Numbered from the stretch's first letter, positions 10,089-20,056 are shown. The stretch is 64,000 nucleotides of DNA from Fictibacillus barbaricus (GCF_014635025.1 NZ_BMCE01000002.1:744001-808000); one strand, 5' to 3'. Program-made: numbers and translations. The notes: generated by a model from the sequence alone, not told the origin.

Positions 10089-11266
10089 CCGGCTTCCTCT
10101 CCTTCCGTATCTTCATCACCAACTAGGTCAAGAAAGAGAGAGAGCAATTCTTCATCAGGAACCGCCCCACCCGTTTGCCGCTTATAAAAGGTTGAGAACA
10201 ATTCATCTACAGGAAGTTTTTGGGCAGAAACGGAAATCTGCTCTCCAATTGTCTCTGTATAAACAGGTTTAATGTGAACGAGTCCATCATGAGCTTTTCG
10301 AAGTCTCTGGATTTCTTCCATCGAAAGGGCGTCCTGAACGTGAACAGATAGATCAACCCAGCAATTATGATGCAGTCCTTCCTCAATTCCTTGAAACACT
10401 TCAGTTAATCCATTTCTCGCTTCCCATGCAACAAGAGGCTTTCCACAGTTCAAATGAATCTCTTCCACTTTCGCTGGCTGAGCAGGTTCAACATCAATAA
10501 TGGTTACAGATTTGGTTTGTCCACTTTCTGAAAAGCTATAAGAAAGTGGCGACCCTGAATATCGAGCCTCTGTTTTAGCCCGTTTAATGATCTGCGGTCT
10601 ATGAAGGTGACCTAATGCTACATACTGAGCTGCTTCAGGCAGACTTTCTGCAGCAACCGTATAAGCCCCCCCAATATGAACAGGACGTTCTGAATCCGTC
10701 TCTTTGCTTCCTGCCACATAAATGTGACTCATGGCCATATGTACATTCCCTGGCTGAAACTTAGAAGTGATTCTTTTAAAATAGGAATCTACCCAATCAT
10801 CATATTGATTTCGAACATCAAGCTCTTCTGCCGATTCACTTAAAAGCATTTTCAAACGGGATTCTGATGGATAAGGGAGAGCTGCAATTTCCAGCATCTC
10901 CGCTGTTCTTGAAATCGGAACTCGCTGCAGCTCTAACGTCGGCAGTCCGACAAGCGTGATGCCTAATTCTTTTGAAAGCGGGAATGATGCTGCCAGCCGG
11001 TCTGGATGATCATGATTTCCTGCTATCGCCACAAAGGGACACGTTCCTTTTCTGCTGATCCGTGCAAGTGCATCAAAAAACATTTGCTCAGCCGCAGCCG
11101 GCGGGTTCACCGTATCGAATACATCCCCTGCCATAAGTACGGCATCTATCTTTTCGCTTCTAACAATCTCTACAAGCTCGTCCAAGAAAGCTTGCTGTTC
11201 TTCCAGCCTGCTTCGTCCTTCTAACGAACGACCCAGATGCCAGTCAGCGGTATGAAGCAATCGCAT
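10085..11266 (-). CDS. sbcD: SbcD, nuclease subunit of the SbcCD exonuclease
   Basis: This 393-residue calcineurin-like metallophosphatase is the Mre11 counterpart. Metal-binding motifs are all present: HTADWHLG at the N-terminus, AGDVFDT, AGNHDHPDRL and LGHLHRPQ. It supplies the Mn-dependent 3'-5' exonuclease and endonuclease activity of the complex. The gene begins 11 bases after the addA stop, and its own stop overlaps the sbcC start by four bases (ATGA), so the two subunits are made together. Confidence 0.96.
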   Translation of the reverse strand: MRLLHTADWHLGRSLEGRSRLEEQQAFLDELVEIVRSEKIDAVLMAGDVFDTVNPPAAAEQMFFDALARISRKGTCPFVAIAGNHDHPDRLAASFPLSKELGITLVGLPTLELQRVPISRTAEMLEIAALPYPSESRLKMLLSESAEELDVRNQYDDWVDSYFKRITSKFQPGNVHMAMSHIYVAGSKETDSERPVHIGGAYTVAAESLPEAAQYVALGHLHRPQIIKRAKTEARYSGSPLSYSFSESGQTKSVTIIDVEPAQPAKVEEIHLNCGKPLVAWEARNGLTEVFQGIEEGLHHNCWVDLSVHVQDALSMEEIQRLRKAHDGLVHIKPVYTETIGEQISVSAQKLPVDELFSTFYKRQTGGAVPDEELLSLFLDLVGDEDTEGEEAG

Positions 11267-11277
11267 CGTATCCCTCC

Positions 11278-14200
11278 TTATTTCACTTGAAGAATGTGCC
11301 CACCGTCAAAAAAGTAGAGATAGCTTTCTTTGACCGGCTTCTTTAAAATTCTTTCTATTGCTTTTGAATAAAGTGTCAGCTGCATTTCGTATCGGTCTAA
11401 GAGTGTATCTTTTGCTCCAGTAAAACCGTTTGTAAACCGATTTGTGATTTTGTCTGTTTTATAATCAATTAATATAAATCCATCTTCCTCTTCAAGAAGG
11501 CAATCAATTACACCTTGTACAAGTACATGTTCTTCTTTTAAGCTCCATTTTCTTTGAATCTCAGACAATGGAAGTGCCATGCTGAACGGAATCTCTCTTT
11601 TTAAGCTGCCGTTCTCTATGATTCTCTTTCCGAGCGGCCCTGTTATAAACTGCTGAATCTGATGGACCTGAATATGTTGTACTTGTTCTGCCGTGAGCAT
11701 CTCTTTCGCTTCCATTTCAGCAAGCTGTTCTTTTAATTCTTCAGAAGATGACCTTGTAAAGTCTACATGCTGCATAACCATGTGCATGGCTGTTCCGACT
11801 TCTGCTGCATTCAACTGTGTTTCTTGCATAAATTGAGGACGTTCATGTATGACTTGTTGAGCAGCTCTCACTAGATCTGTACTGCTATATTCATCAGCTT
11901 GATATTGTTTTTTGATCTCTGTAACAGATTGCTTTGACCGGGTATACGTTGACTGCATATAGGTATAACCCCATTCCAATCGGCGTTTAATCTCATCATA
12001 ATCTTCACTGACAAGATCTACTGGTTCACTGTTTTGCAGCTTAGTAAGCAATTCTTCTTGTTTTTGTTTCTCTTCAATCTCTAACTCTTCATACTCGCTT
12101 GCCCTGAGAATGGTAATCTTCCAATCTGTTTCATCAATATACACTTCGCCTCTTCCTTTTTCACCTGTTCCGAGAACTGATAAAAGAGGGTCAGCGTTCT
12201 TATGGCGAATGACCGCTCTGCCAATCCAATCAAGGTAGCTTTTGACACCCGCACGTTCAAAGTCCGGCAAAAGCCAGCTCTCTTCGTAAAGGGAATCACT
12301 CCAAGCAGCTGCAGATTTTTCTAAATCATTTACAGTACCGACTAGAAATAATTTTTCCTTGGCACGAGTAAGTGCTACATATAATACACGCATTTCTTCC
12401 GCTATAAGTTCCATCTTCTTTCTGCCCGCAATCGCAAGTTTCGGAAGTGTTGGATAGGCCACACGATATTCAGGATTGATATATTGAGTTCCAAGACCAA
12501 GTTCTTTATGAAGCAATACTTTCTCATTCAAGTCTCTTGTGTTGAATTGTTTGTTAAGACCTCCAACAAACACGATCGGAAACTCTAGACCTTTACTTTT
12601 ATGAATGGTCATCACACGGACAACATCTTCTTGCTCTCCTAATGCCCTTGCTGCACCTAAGTCCTTACCTCTTTCCTGCATCCTTTCAATGAAACGAAGA
12701 AACCGGAAAAGTCCTCGGAACGATGTGCTTTCATACATTTTAGCCCGGTCATACAATGCTCTCAAGTTTGCCTGACGCTGCTTCCCTCCAGCTAATCCTC
12801 CCACATAATCGAAATACCCTGTTTCTCTGTAGATATCCCAGATGAGGTCAGCAAGTGAACCTTGGCGAGCTCGGTGTCGCCAAGCCTCCAGCTGCTGTAA
12901 AAACCTTAAAGCTTTTTCTTTAATTTCAGGAATCTCACCTTCTTCACTATACAGCTCGACAGCACCCAGATAGTTGTCTTGTTTTTGCTTCAGCCTGACT
13001 ATAGCAAGTTCTTCTCCCGTCATACCGACGAGCGGAGAGCGCAGAACCGCTGCAAGAGGGATATCCTGCAGCGGGTTATCGATTACTTTTAATAATGACA
13101 TCATGACATGGATTTCTGTCGCATCAAAATAACCTGTTGAAAGCTCAGCATAAGCGGGAATTCCCTGCTGTTTAAATTCTTCTAAAATAACAGGCGCCCA
13201 GACTGAGGTAGCCCTAAAAAGCATCACTATATCTTTATATTTTGCTGGACGCATCGCCTTTGTGTTCTTATCAAAAATAAGATGAGGAGATTTTCCTGTC
13301 GTCCCAACGATCTCTTTAATTTTTTCTGCGATAACACGCGCCTCTAGCTGCACTGTTTCCAGATCTGTTTTTTCCACTTCGCCGTTCTCTAAACCTTCCT
13401 CATCAACAACAGGGTTACTTTTATTAATAAGGATCAATTCAGGTTCATTGCCTTCCTGTTCAGGATAATAGCTGGCACCAAGCTTTAGTTCAGCGTCCTC
13501 GCTGTATTCGATCTCTCCAACCGTCTCATTCATGATCTGTCTGAACAAATAGTTAGTCGCCTGCAGAATTCCGTTCCTGCTTCTAAAGTTCTTAGCTAGA
13601 TCGATTCTTAAACCACTGCCGCCTTCTTTTGTAAATTGTTTATACTTAGATAAAAAGAGAAGCGGTTCAGCAAGACGAAACCGGTAGATAGACTGTTTCA
13701 CATCACCTACCATAAACATGTTACCTGCCTCACCGTCTTTGGAAACTAGACGAACGATAGATTCCTGCACAAAGTTTGTATCTTGATATTCATCGACTAA
13801 AACTTCAACAAATCTTTCTCTGTACTCAATAGCTGCATCTGATGGAACGGGAGAATCCATCGTTGAACCTTCACCTTTTAACACTTGGAGGCAATAGTGT
13901 TCCAGATCACCAAAATCAACGAGTGATTTTTCACGTTTTGCTTCTTGATACCTTCGTCCAAACTCTTTTACTAAAGAAGACAATTCTTTTACGACGGGTG
14001 CCATCTCTTCAATATGAACGACATAGGAATCGGGATGACGTTCAAAATATTCTTCTTTAAGCGTACTCGTTCGTTTCTTAATGGTGTCTCTCATCGCTTT
14101 TGCTTTATTCTTTAGTTCTTCATCTACTTCTTTTCCGCGTACCGCCTTTAATTTAGGAGGATCATACGTTTGAAATACTTCATAAAGATGATTCCAGCTG

Positions 14201-15015
14201 TCTTTGGCACTGGCTAGCTGATCGATAAAGGATAAGTCACTTTTAAGCGTTTCTGCATATGCTAGAGGTCCCCCTGGCAACTCAGCTAGTTCAAGCGCCC
14301 TATTTGTCAACGACTTTAGGCCTTCGATCTGAAGCGAGATATCAAACAGCAGTTCTTTTGTCCACGGCAGTTCATCAATAGTAGAAGCTTGCACATGATA
14401 CGTTTCAGCCATTTGATCCAGCCACTCATCAGGATCTGGATGACTCCGCGCAAAATCATAGAGTGACAGCACTAGCTTTTGGAGTTCCATGTCATTTCGG
14501 TCAGAACTATAAGCATCTACAACTTGATAAAAGATATGGTCTTCCCCTTTGCTGTACTCCTCTTCAAAAAGTTCCTCGATAACTTCCTGACGAATCAGCT
14601 CTGCTTCCGTTTCTTCTGCTACTCGAAATCCAGGATCAAGGTCTGTTTCATAATAATGTTTACGAAGCACTTCAATACAAAAAGAATGCAGTGTGGAGAT
14701 AGAAGCTTTGTTTAATAAATTCAGCTGTCTTCTTAAATGCAGAGAAGAAGGGTTCTGTGATAATTCTTTATCAATTGCTTCCCCTATACGTTTTCTCATC
14801 TCAGCTGCTGCTGCGTTCGTAAACGTTACGATAAGCAGTCTATCAACATCTGCTGTCTTTTCCCGGATCATGGTGATGATCCGTTCAACGAGAACGGCTG
14901 TTTTACCTGAACCAGCTGCCGCTGCGACTAGAATGTTTTCTCCTCTTGCTTGGATGGCTTGCCATTGCTCGTCCGTCCAAGTGGTACCTTCAGGTTTTGG
15001 GATTAATGTTTTCAT
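11278..15015 (-). CDS. addA: AddA, helicase-nuclease subunit of AddAB
   Basis: This 1245-residue UvrD-type superfamily 1 helicase has a C-terminal RecB-like nuclease. Motifs include Walker A AAAAGSGKT (residues 31-39), helicase motif II VDEYQDTN near residue 405, VMTIHKSKGLEFP, and the nuclease motif LIDYKTDK near residue 1185 with its upstream GVIDCL. With AddB it resects double-strand breaks and recognises Chi, the Firmicute counterpart of RecBCD. Its ATG overlaps the addB stop by four bases. Confidence 0.97.
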   Translation of the reverse strand: MKTLIPKPEGTTWTDEQWQAIQARGENILVAAAAGSGKTAVLVERIITMIREKTADVDRLLIVTFTNAAAAEMRKRIGEAIDKELSQNPSSLHLRRQLNLLNKASISTLHSFCIEVLRKHYYETDLDPGFRVAEETEAELIRQEVIEELFEEEYSKGEDHIFYQVVDAYSSDRNDMELQKLVLSLYDFARSHPDPDEWLDQMAETYHVQASTIDELPWTKELLFDISLQIEGLKSLTNRALELAELPGGPLAYAETLKSDLSFIDQLASAKDSWNHLYEVFQTYDPPKLKAVRGKEVDEELKNKAKAMRDTIKKRTSTLKEEYFERHPDSYVVHIEEMAPVVKELSSLVKEFGRRYQEAKREKSLVDFGDLEHYCLQVLKGEGSTMDSPVPSDAAIEYRERFVEVLVDEYQDTNFVQESIVRLVSKDGEAGNMFMVGDVKQSIYRFRLAEPLLFLSKYKQFTKEGGSGLRIDLAKNFRSRNGILQATNYLFRQIMNETVGEIEYSEDAELKLGASYYPEQEGNEPELILINKSNPVVDEEGLENGEVEKTDLETVQLEARVIAEKIKEIVGTTGKSPHLIFDKNTKAMRPAKYKDIVMLFRATSVWAPVILEEFKQQGIPAYAELSTGYFDATEIHVMMSLLKVIDNPLQDIPLAAVLRSPLVGMTGEELAIVRLKQKQDNYLGAVELYSEEGEIPEIKEKALRFLQQLEAWRHRARQGSLADLIWDIYRETGYFDYVGGLAGGKQRQANLRALYDRAKMYESTSFRGLFRFLRFIERMQERGKDLGAARALGEQEDVVRVMTIHKSKGLEFPIVFVGGLNKQFNTRDLNEKVLLHKELGLGTQYINPEYRVAYPTLPKLAIAGRKKMELIAEEMRVLYVALTRAKEKLFLVGTVNDLEKSAAAWSDSLYEESWLLPDFERAGVKSYLDWIGRAVIRHKNADPLLSVLGTGEKGRGEVYIDETDWKITILRASEYEELEIEEKQKQEELLTKLQNSEPVDLVSEDYDEIKRRLEWGYTYMQSTYTRSKQSVTEIKKQYQADEYSSTDLVRAAQQVIHERPQFMQETQLNAAEVGTAMHMVMQHVDFTRSSSEELKEQLAEMEAKEMLTAEQVQHIQVHQIQQFITGPLGKRIIENGSLKREIPFSMALPLSEIQRKWSLKEEHVLVQGVIDCLLEEEDGFILIDYKTDKITNRFTNGFTGAKDTLLDRYEMQLTLYSKAIERILKKPVKESYLYFFDGGHILQVK

Positions 15016-18000
15016 TTGAGCTTCCCTCCTTCCTCTTGCATTCTTTCTAATATGATTTCATCTTTCTCAGAACGAAGCTGACGATATTGATTCTCTTCGA
15101 GTGTCTGATCGAACTGACAAACGGGTTTATAGGAACAAAATGTACAAGGTGTTTTTTTCTTCATTTCATACGGCGATATATCTATAACACCGTTCGTTAT
15201 ACCGGCTCCGCTATTAACCGCCATTTTTCGTGCATGCTTTCTCATCGTCTGGAAATGATCAGCAGTTGCAACAGAAGAATGAGACTTGTGAAATCCTTTT
15301 TGCGTTAGTGCTACAGGGATAATGGAAGAACGCTGCTCCATCGTATTGTCCATGAGCTGTACCGCTTCTTCTTCCGCTAATACAAGGCCTTTCATCTTAA
15401 ATTTTTTGAGCACTTCTTTCTCTATTTCCTCCACACTGAGAAGTTTCTTTTGATTTAGAAGCGGATTATGAACATGAAAGTAAAGAACACCCGCCGGTAT
15501 GGATTCTTCACCAAGCCAGTTTTGAGAATGTGTTACAGCTACGTCCAAATAGGTTAGCATCTGCAGAGCAATTCCATGATACAACTCTGCTAAGTTTAAA
15601 CCTGTTGAACTAGATTTATAATCGATCACCCGCATAAGAAGACCTTTGGAGCTCATTGCTGTATCCACACGATCAATACGCCCGATTACTTCCATCGTCG
15701 TTCCGTTCGGCAATGTATACAATAACGGAGGCAATGTTCCGCCTGTTCCAAAGGCAAGTTCAAGACCAGCAGGCGTAAATCCACTTGCCTTAGCATGCTG
15801 ACTTAGAATGTGCGATGCCTTCCCAACTACTTCTTTAAGCTTTTTCTTTATATAGAGATGCCGGTTAGAACTTAATAAAATTTCATGCTGCAGCTGAGGA
15901 GCAAGCAGTTCTACTATATCCCCTGCCATTCTGTAGCAGTCTCCTTTAGAGAGATCGCTCCAAGACACTCTCCGCTGCTGAAGTGCATCGTTCATTTGTT
16001 TTAATGCAGCATGAAATAACTGACCAATATCAGGTGCTTCCAGTTTGTACATTTGACGTTCTCTTAGTTTCAAACCATATGACATAAACTGTGAAAACGG
16101 ACAAGACTGGAAAAGCTCCATTCTAGAGATGCTTGTCAAGATCTTTTCACCGTATAACTCCTTTGATACCGAAGGGCTTAAAGGTGCTTCACGGTTTAAA
16201 TAAAACAAACTTGATAGGGCGCGTTTCGCGTAATAGTCATATTGATCATTAGTGATCACCCAGTTGTACACATCCCACCAAACCGGAGAAATCGGGTAAC
16301 CTTTTTTCCATTCCCGAAGCTGTGCACTTAAATAAGAGACACTTTTCACTGGATGCTGTACGTAGGCTACATCTTCTCTTGAATCAGGTTCATTTTGATA
16401 AAGCTCTTCTTTAAGTGCCGGAAAAAGATCATGCAATCGCTGAATAACCATTGAAGGCTGAAGCGTCTTTCCTTCTTCATCTGCAAGTGCATAGGAAACA
16501 TACAAACGGTCACTTCCATTTGTTAGCGCAAGATAGATAATAAATTGTTCATCTAACAGCTTTCTGCGTGCTGAAGGCGCGAGTACTACTCCGTTTCGTT
16601 CAAGCGCTTCTCTCTCATCTTCAGATAATAAACCATCATCTTTAGGCTTAAGAGGAATTACTCCATCATTCACACCTAGTACAAAATTTACTTTTACGTC
16701 CGTAAAACGCGAACGCTCCATGGTTCCTACCAGTACTTGATCAAGTGAAGGGGGAACAAGTGCAAATTTCATGCTCTCTAAACCAGTTTCAAGCATCTGC
16801 ATCCATGTATCTTTTGGAAGCTCTTCTTCTCCCGTCAACTCTACCATTTCGTCCAGCAAACCTAACACTGCGTTCCAAACCTGCCCATGTTCAGAGGCAG
16901 CTCTTAATCTTCCTGATGATTCTGCTTGAAGTCTCAGTCGTTCCAGCTTCATAGGCACATGGAGATCTTCTAAGTATTTATAAAGAGATTTACAGAATTC
17001 GAGCACTGTTTTGCTCTTTGATAGATCTTTTGACAATCTGTTTAGAGGGGACACGATCATGTCCCGCAAATCATTGATCAACTGTTCTTTTTCATCATCA
17101 CGGCTTGTTTTTCCAAAGTCATCTGCTTCAAATCCTCTGAACCTTTTATACTTCCAAGGTTTTGGATCAGTCCATTTTTTCCCTTGAATCCCCAGAGCTA
17201 ATACGTAGTTCTCAAGTTCATCCATACAACGTCTCATTTCAGATGTTGTTTTTCTAATTTCATCTAGCGGATAAAGCATGTCTGTTTTAACAGCACGGAA
17301 AACCGCTTCGTAACGCCAATTCTTTAGAACAACATCTATTGAAGAACGGATCAGTTCAATAAGCGGATGATGAAGCATAGATTTTTTCTGATCCAGGAAC
17401 ACGGGGATACCATAATCAGCAAACACGGTCTCAATAAGTGTCTGATAGCTTCCAGCATTTCGAACCATTACGGCAACGTCACGGTATCTGTATCCATTAT
17501 CACGAACAAGCTCTACAATTTTTCTGGCAGCTCCTTCAATTTCGGACCTGACATTTACAGCGGCCGCGACATGAATGCCTTCCAGACTCGATGATGGAAT
17601 AGACGGTCTTCTGTCATATTGTTCTTCGATATGAGCAATCGCCTTTGATGTAAATTTAGGTTTATCCTGAAGCAAGACGGGTTCATCCATTTCCACACCA
17701 AGTTCCTTTGCCTTTTGCATGAGAACTTGAACAGTCTTTTTTGTCATATGAAAAAGATCAAGGTCATGTGGATCTGATTCTGCAAGATACGATTGCTCTG
17801 TTGTAAGTGCTATAGTAACTTTTTTCGCATGTGACATTAAGCCTGCTACAACCTCAAGTTCCTGAGGTGTAAAAGAATGAAATCCATCTATGTACACTTC
17901 GCAATTCCTAATGGTCTCTGAATAAGGCATCTTCTCTTGAAGAAGACTTAAGTAATCTTCTGAATCTATATATTTCCCGGCAAGTGCTGCTTCCAGGGCA

Positions 18001-18515
18001 CCAGAGATGATGCTCAAATCTGCTAATTTGTCTTTTAGGACCTTTTTATTTTTCTCTTTTTGACCTAGTGAAAGAAGAGTCTCGGCGTTCCATGAAAGCT
18101 CCTCTGAACTTACGCAAAATCGTTTCAGCTCTGTTGTCATAAGCTCTAGCAATTCATAAAATCCGCTTTGTTCAGATGCTTTTCTAAAGATTTTCAGTTC
18201 TTCTTTTTTATGTTCAATAATTTTCCGAAGCATCATTCTTATGCCAGTTGAAGTAATATGCATTCTTGTCATTCCGCCGGTCTCACCAAGAATACGCCAC
18301 GCCAATCTTGAAAAACTAAATACTTGCGCCCGCATCATACCTGCTAGTCCCGGACTTGATGCAAGCTTGTATTCTGATTGAAAAGTCATCTGATCTGGTA
18401 CTAGATAGATAATAGGATTCCCAGACGGATCGTCTTTAAGTTTCTTTTGAATGTCCTTAAAGACAGAGTGGGACTTTCCGCTGCCGGATCGTCCCAAAAT
18501 AAATTGAAAACTCAT
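15012..18515 (-). CDS. addB: AddB, nuclease subunit of AddAB with 4Fe-4S cluster
   Basis: This 1167-residue partner of AddA has a P-loop GRSGSGKS (residues 8-15), a degenerate helicase body that reads Chi, and a C-terminal nuclease (VIDYKSS). Four cysteines at about residues 805, 1124, 1127 and 1133 (CPFSQF and CTFCSYKPVC) match the spacing of the known iron-sulfur staple of this family. The ATG at 18515 (MSFQF) is chosen over a longer in-frame reading from 18542, because AGGGG stands about 9 bases before it. First gene of the repair operon. Confidence 0.96.
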   Translation of the reverse strand: MSFQFILGRSGSGKSHSVFKDIQKKLKDDPSGNPIIYLVPDQMTFQSEYKLASSPGLAGMMRAQVFSFSRLAWRILGETGGMTRMHITSTGIRMMLRKIIEHKKEELKIFRKASEQSGFYELLELMTTELKRFCVSSEELSWNAETLLSLGQKEKNKKVLKDKLADLSIISGALEAALAGKYIDSEDYLSLLQEKMPYSETIRNCEVYIDGFHSFTPQELEVVAGLMSHAKKVTIALTTEQSYLAESDPHDLDLFHMTKKTVQVLMQKAKELGVEMDEPVLLQDKPKFTSKAIAHIEEQYDRRPSIPSSSLEGIHVAAAVNVRSEIEGAARKIVELVRDNGYRYRDVAVMVRNAGSYQTLIETVFADYGIPVFLDQKKSMLHHPLIELIRSSIDVVLKNWRYEAVFRAVKTDMLYPLDEIRKTTSEMRRCMDELENYVLALGIQGKKWTDPKPWKYKRFRGFEADDFGKTSRDDEKEQLINDLRDMIVSPLNRLSKDLSKSKTVLEFCKSLYKYLEDLHVPMKLERLRLQAESSGRLRAASEHGQVWNAVLGLLDEMVELTGEEELPKDTWMQMLETGLESMKFALVPPSLDQVLVGTMERSRFTDVKVNFVLGVNDGVIPLKPKDDGLLSEDEREALERNGVVLAPSARRKLLDEQFIIYLALTNGSDRLYVSYALADEEGKTLQPSMVIQRLHDLFPALKEELYQNEPDSREDVAYVQHPVKSVSYLSAQLREWKKGYPISPVWWDVYNWVITNDQYDYYAKRALSSLFYLNREAPLSPSVSKELYGEKILTSISRMELFQSCPFSQFMSYGLKLRERQMYKLEAPDIGQLFHAALKQMNDALQQRRVSWSDLSKGDCYRMAGDIVELLAPQLQHEILLSSNRHLYIKKKLKEVVGKASHILSQHAKASGFTPAGLELAFGTGGTLPPLLYTLPNGTTMEVIGRIDRVDTAMSSKGLLMRVIDYKSSSTGLNLAELYHGIALQMLTYLDVAVTHSQNWLGEESIPAGVLYFHVHNPLLNQKKLLSVEEIEKEVLKKFKMKGLVLAEEEAVQLMDNTMEQRSSIIPVALTQKGFHKSHSSVATADHFQTMRKHARKMAVNSGAGITNGVIDISPYEMKKKTPCTFCSYKPVCQFDQTLEENQYRQLRSEKDEIILERMQEEGGKLK

Positions 18516-18553
18516 TATGTTCAACCCCTGTTCCGCACACAAATTCTGTTTCT

Positions 18554-18581
18554 ATTATCTCATATTCTAGTAGTACGGCAA
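18554..18581 (-). promoter_or_regulatory. Possible sigma-A promoter of the addB operon
   Basis: On the minus strand TTGCCG and GATAAT are separated by 16 bases, about 40 bases before the addB start. The -10 is a 5 of 6 match and the -35 is fair. No alternative is clearly better in this gap. Confidence 0.4.
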
Positions 18582-18860
18582 AGTCTAGTATGTTGAAAAA
18601 CAAGCACTGACTAGCTGGTATTTAAAGGGCATCACTCATAAAAAAAAGAAAAACAGCTACATCATCAGCTGGTTTTCCTCACTTTTTATATTATCTAATT
18701 TTAACGCAATACAGAGATTTTTCCTGACACCGGTTAACACGATCTGAGTAGGTATCATATATAAAAGACTATATAGTAAATAGAATGGAAAACATGTTTA
18801 TATCAGGAAATTAAAGCATGCAGTTCCTGTTTTTCTCACATCATCAGATTATATTTTTCA
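18582..18860. other. Intergenic stretch without a recognised gene
   Basis: Together with the addB leader this makes a gap of about 345 bases. It holds only the likely terminator of the diguanylate cyclase gene (18640-18676). No open frame here has a ribosome binding site, and no repeat or RNA motif was recognised in 18680-18860. Confidence 0.5.
18640..18676 (-). terminator. Likely terminator of the GGDEF gene
   Basis: On the minus strand CAGCT and AGCTG form a stem flanked by A4/T5 and followed by a long T-rich run. It lies about 185 bases after the GGDEF stop, which is farther than usual. Confidence 0.5.
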
Positions 18861-19805
18861 TCACGTGTCACAAGTCTTCACCTCTCGCTTATTCGTATAC
18901 ATCCGTTCGTCAGCCAACTGAAGATAATAGTCAATGTTCTCATAAGCATCAGCAAGAAGTTCTATCGCACCGTAAGCAAGAGAAACCGATGTATTCCACG
19001 CCATCAGCTGACTCTCCATTTTTTCAACAAGAATATACGCTTCACTCTCTGTAATACCAGGCAAAAGAAAAACAAATTCGTCTCCTCCAAACCTGAAGCC
19101 AGAGAATAATTTTAAGCGTTTAGAGAGTTCTGCGATTTGCTGAAGAAGTTCATCTCCCGCATGATGCCCAAATTCATCATTGATCTGCTTAAAGTTGTTA
19201 ATATCAAACATGACTAAGGATATAGGTAAGTTTAACTTTTGAGCCTTCCCAAGTTCGATCTCTAAACAGTCATAAAAATATCGTCTGTTATAAAGGTTAG
19301 TCAGCGGGTCCCGGATACTGATTTCTTTTAAATCTTTAAATTGCTGAGAAGAGAAACCGCTCAAAAATCCTGTAACAGCACGAAGTGAAATCCGGTTCCA
19401 TCGATCAAGCATAAAAAGCTGTACAATACATGATTCTTCATTCATTACTCTTTTCATTTCTCGGAGAACCGCTTCACTGATACTTGTAGAAAAGCAAGCG
19501 AGTACCTGATGAGGAATACGCTGATGACGTAAAAAGTGGATTCCAGACCGAAATGCCTTTTGCTCAGCTTGATTTAAAAAGTTTTCAAAGCGTTCTTCCT
19601 GAAGAAATACGGCATGAACGATCCCACGCAAAAACTTTTCTAGTATCTTCTCATATTGCTCAACAAAACCGTTTAAAAACGTATGGAAGTCATCATATTG
19701 TCTTAAATGCTCTTTATGCGTATGTATCATGTTTGGAATAGACTTCATAAATCTAGTAAACAAGTCTCTTTTGAGTGTGCGTAAATCTAGTTGGAATTTT
19801 TCCAT
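18861..19805 (-). CDS. GGDEF diguanylate cyclase with helical N-terminal domain
   Basis: This 314-residue protein should make cyclic di-GMP from two GTP. The cyclase domain begins at RDPLTNLYNRRYFYD (about residue 160) and holds an intact active-site GGDEF (about 239-243) in FRFGGDEFVF. The usual RxxD inhibitory site five residues before it is absent (the sequence there is KLFSGFRF), so product inhibition through that site is not expected. The N-terminal 150 residues are mostly helical and charged, with no membrane helix, and were not matched to a known sensor. GAGGGG stands 8 bases before the ATG. It lies downstream of a c-di-GMP riboswitch on the same strand. Confidence 0.9.
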   Translation of the reverse strand: MEKFQLDLRTLKRDLFTRFMKSIPNMIHTHKEHLRQYDDFHTFLNGFVEQYEKILEKFLRGIVHAVFLQEERFENFLNQAEQKAFRSGIHFLRHQRIPHQVLACFSTSISEAVLREMKRVMNEESCIVQLFMLDRWNRISLRAVTGFLSGFSSQQFKDLKEISIRDPLTNLYNRRYFYDCLEIELGKAQKLNLPISLVMFDINNFKQINDEFGHHAGDELLQQIAELSKRLKLFSGFRFGGDEFVFLLPGITESEAYILVEKMESQLMAWNTSVSLAYGAIELLADAYENIDYYLQLADERMYTNKREVKTCDT

Positions 19806-19841
19806 TATTGCAACCCCTCAAATCTCTAAAAAATTACATAC

Positions 19842-19876
19842 AAAAAAGCCATTATCCCATAAAGGGAAATGGCTCA
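19842..19876 (-). terminator. Intrinsic terminator in the leader of the GGDEF gene
   Basis: On the minus strand AGCCATTTCCC pairs with GGGATAATGGCT across a short loop and is followed by six T. It stands about 37 bases before the cyclase start, so transcripts must read through it to express the enzyme. It is the natural expression platform for the upstream c-di-GMP aptamer, or the end of a separate small RNA. Confidence 0.85.
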
Positions 19877-19879
19877 ATC

Positions 19880-20050
19880 GATATCGATAAGCATTAGAAT
19901 TTTTTAGTCGGTATCGTCCTTTGGTAAAAGAAGCAACTTCAAACACCTACGATTATTACGTGTGTACAACCCGCAGTCTATCGTAAGTCTTGCTCATCAC
20001 TCGCTTTTTGAACTTCCCTTCCTCGACCCCTAAGCTACCTTCATATCATC
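19880..20050 (-). ncRNA. Candidate structured non-coding RNA between c-di-GMP aptamer and terminator
   Basis: This 170-base stretch has no open frame with a ribosome site but shows several long-range pairings on the minus strand, found by hand. CUUACGAU (19987-19980) pairs with AUCGUAGG (19953-19946). UUCAAA (20012-20007) pairs with UUUGAA (19943-19938). GAAG (20016-20013) pairs with CUUC (19933-19930). GGUA (20039-20036) pairs with UACC (19926-19923). GGUCG (20028-20024) can pair with CGACU (19910-19906), which crosses the previous helix as a pseudoknot. This nested pattern suggests a folded RNA domain. Size and setting recall large conserved Gram-positive RNAs such as the raiA motif, but I cannot confirm a class. 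It could also be an elongated expression platform of the riboswitch. Confidence 0.5.
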
Positions 20051-20056
20051 CGTTTC

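Noticed and set aside
19921-20050. Group I intron or IS605-type guide RNA in the riboswitch spacer
   Set aside because: I considered both because of the complex pairing, but saw no intron core motif, no transposase gene and no element ends.
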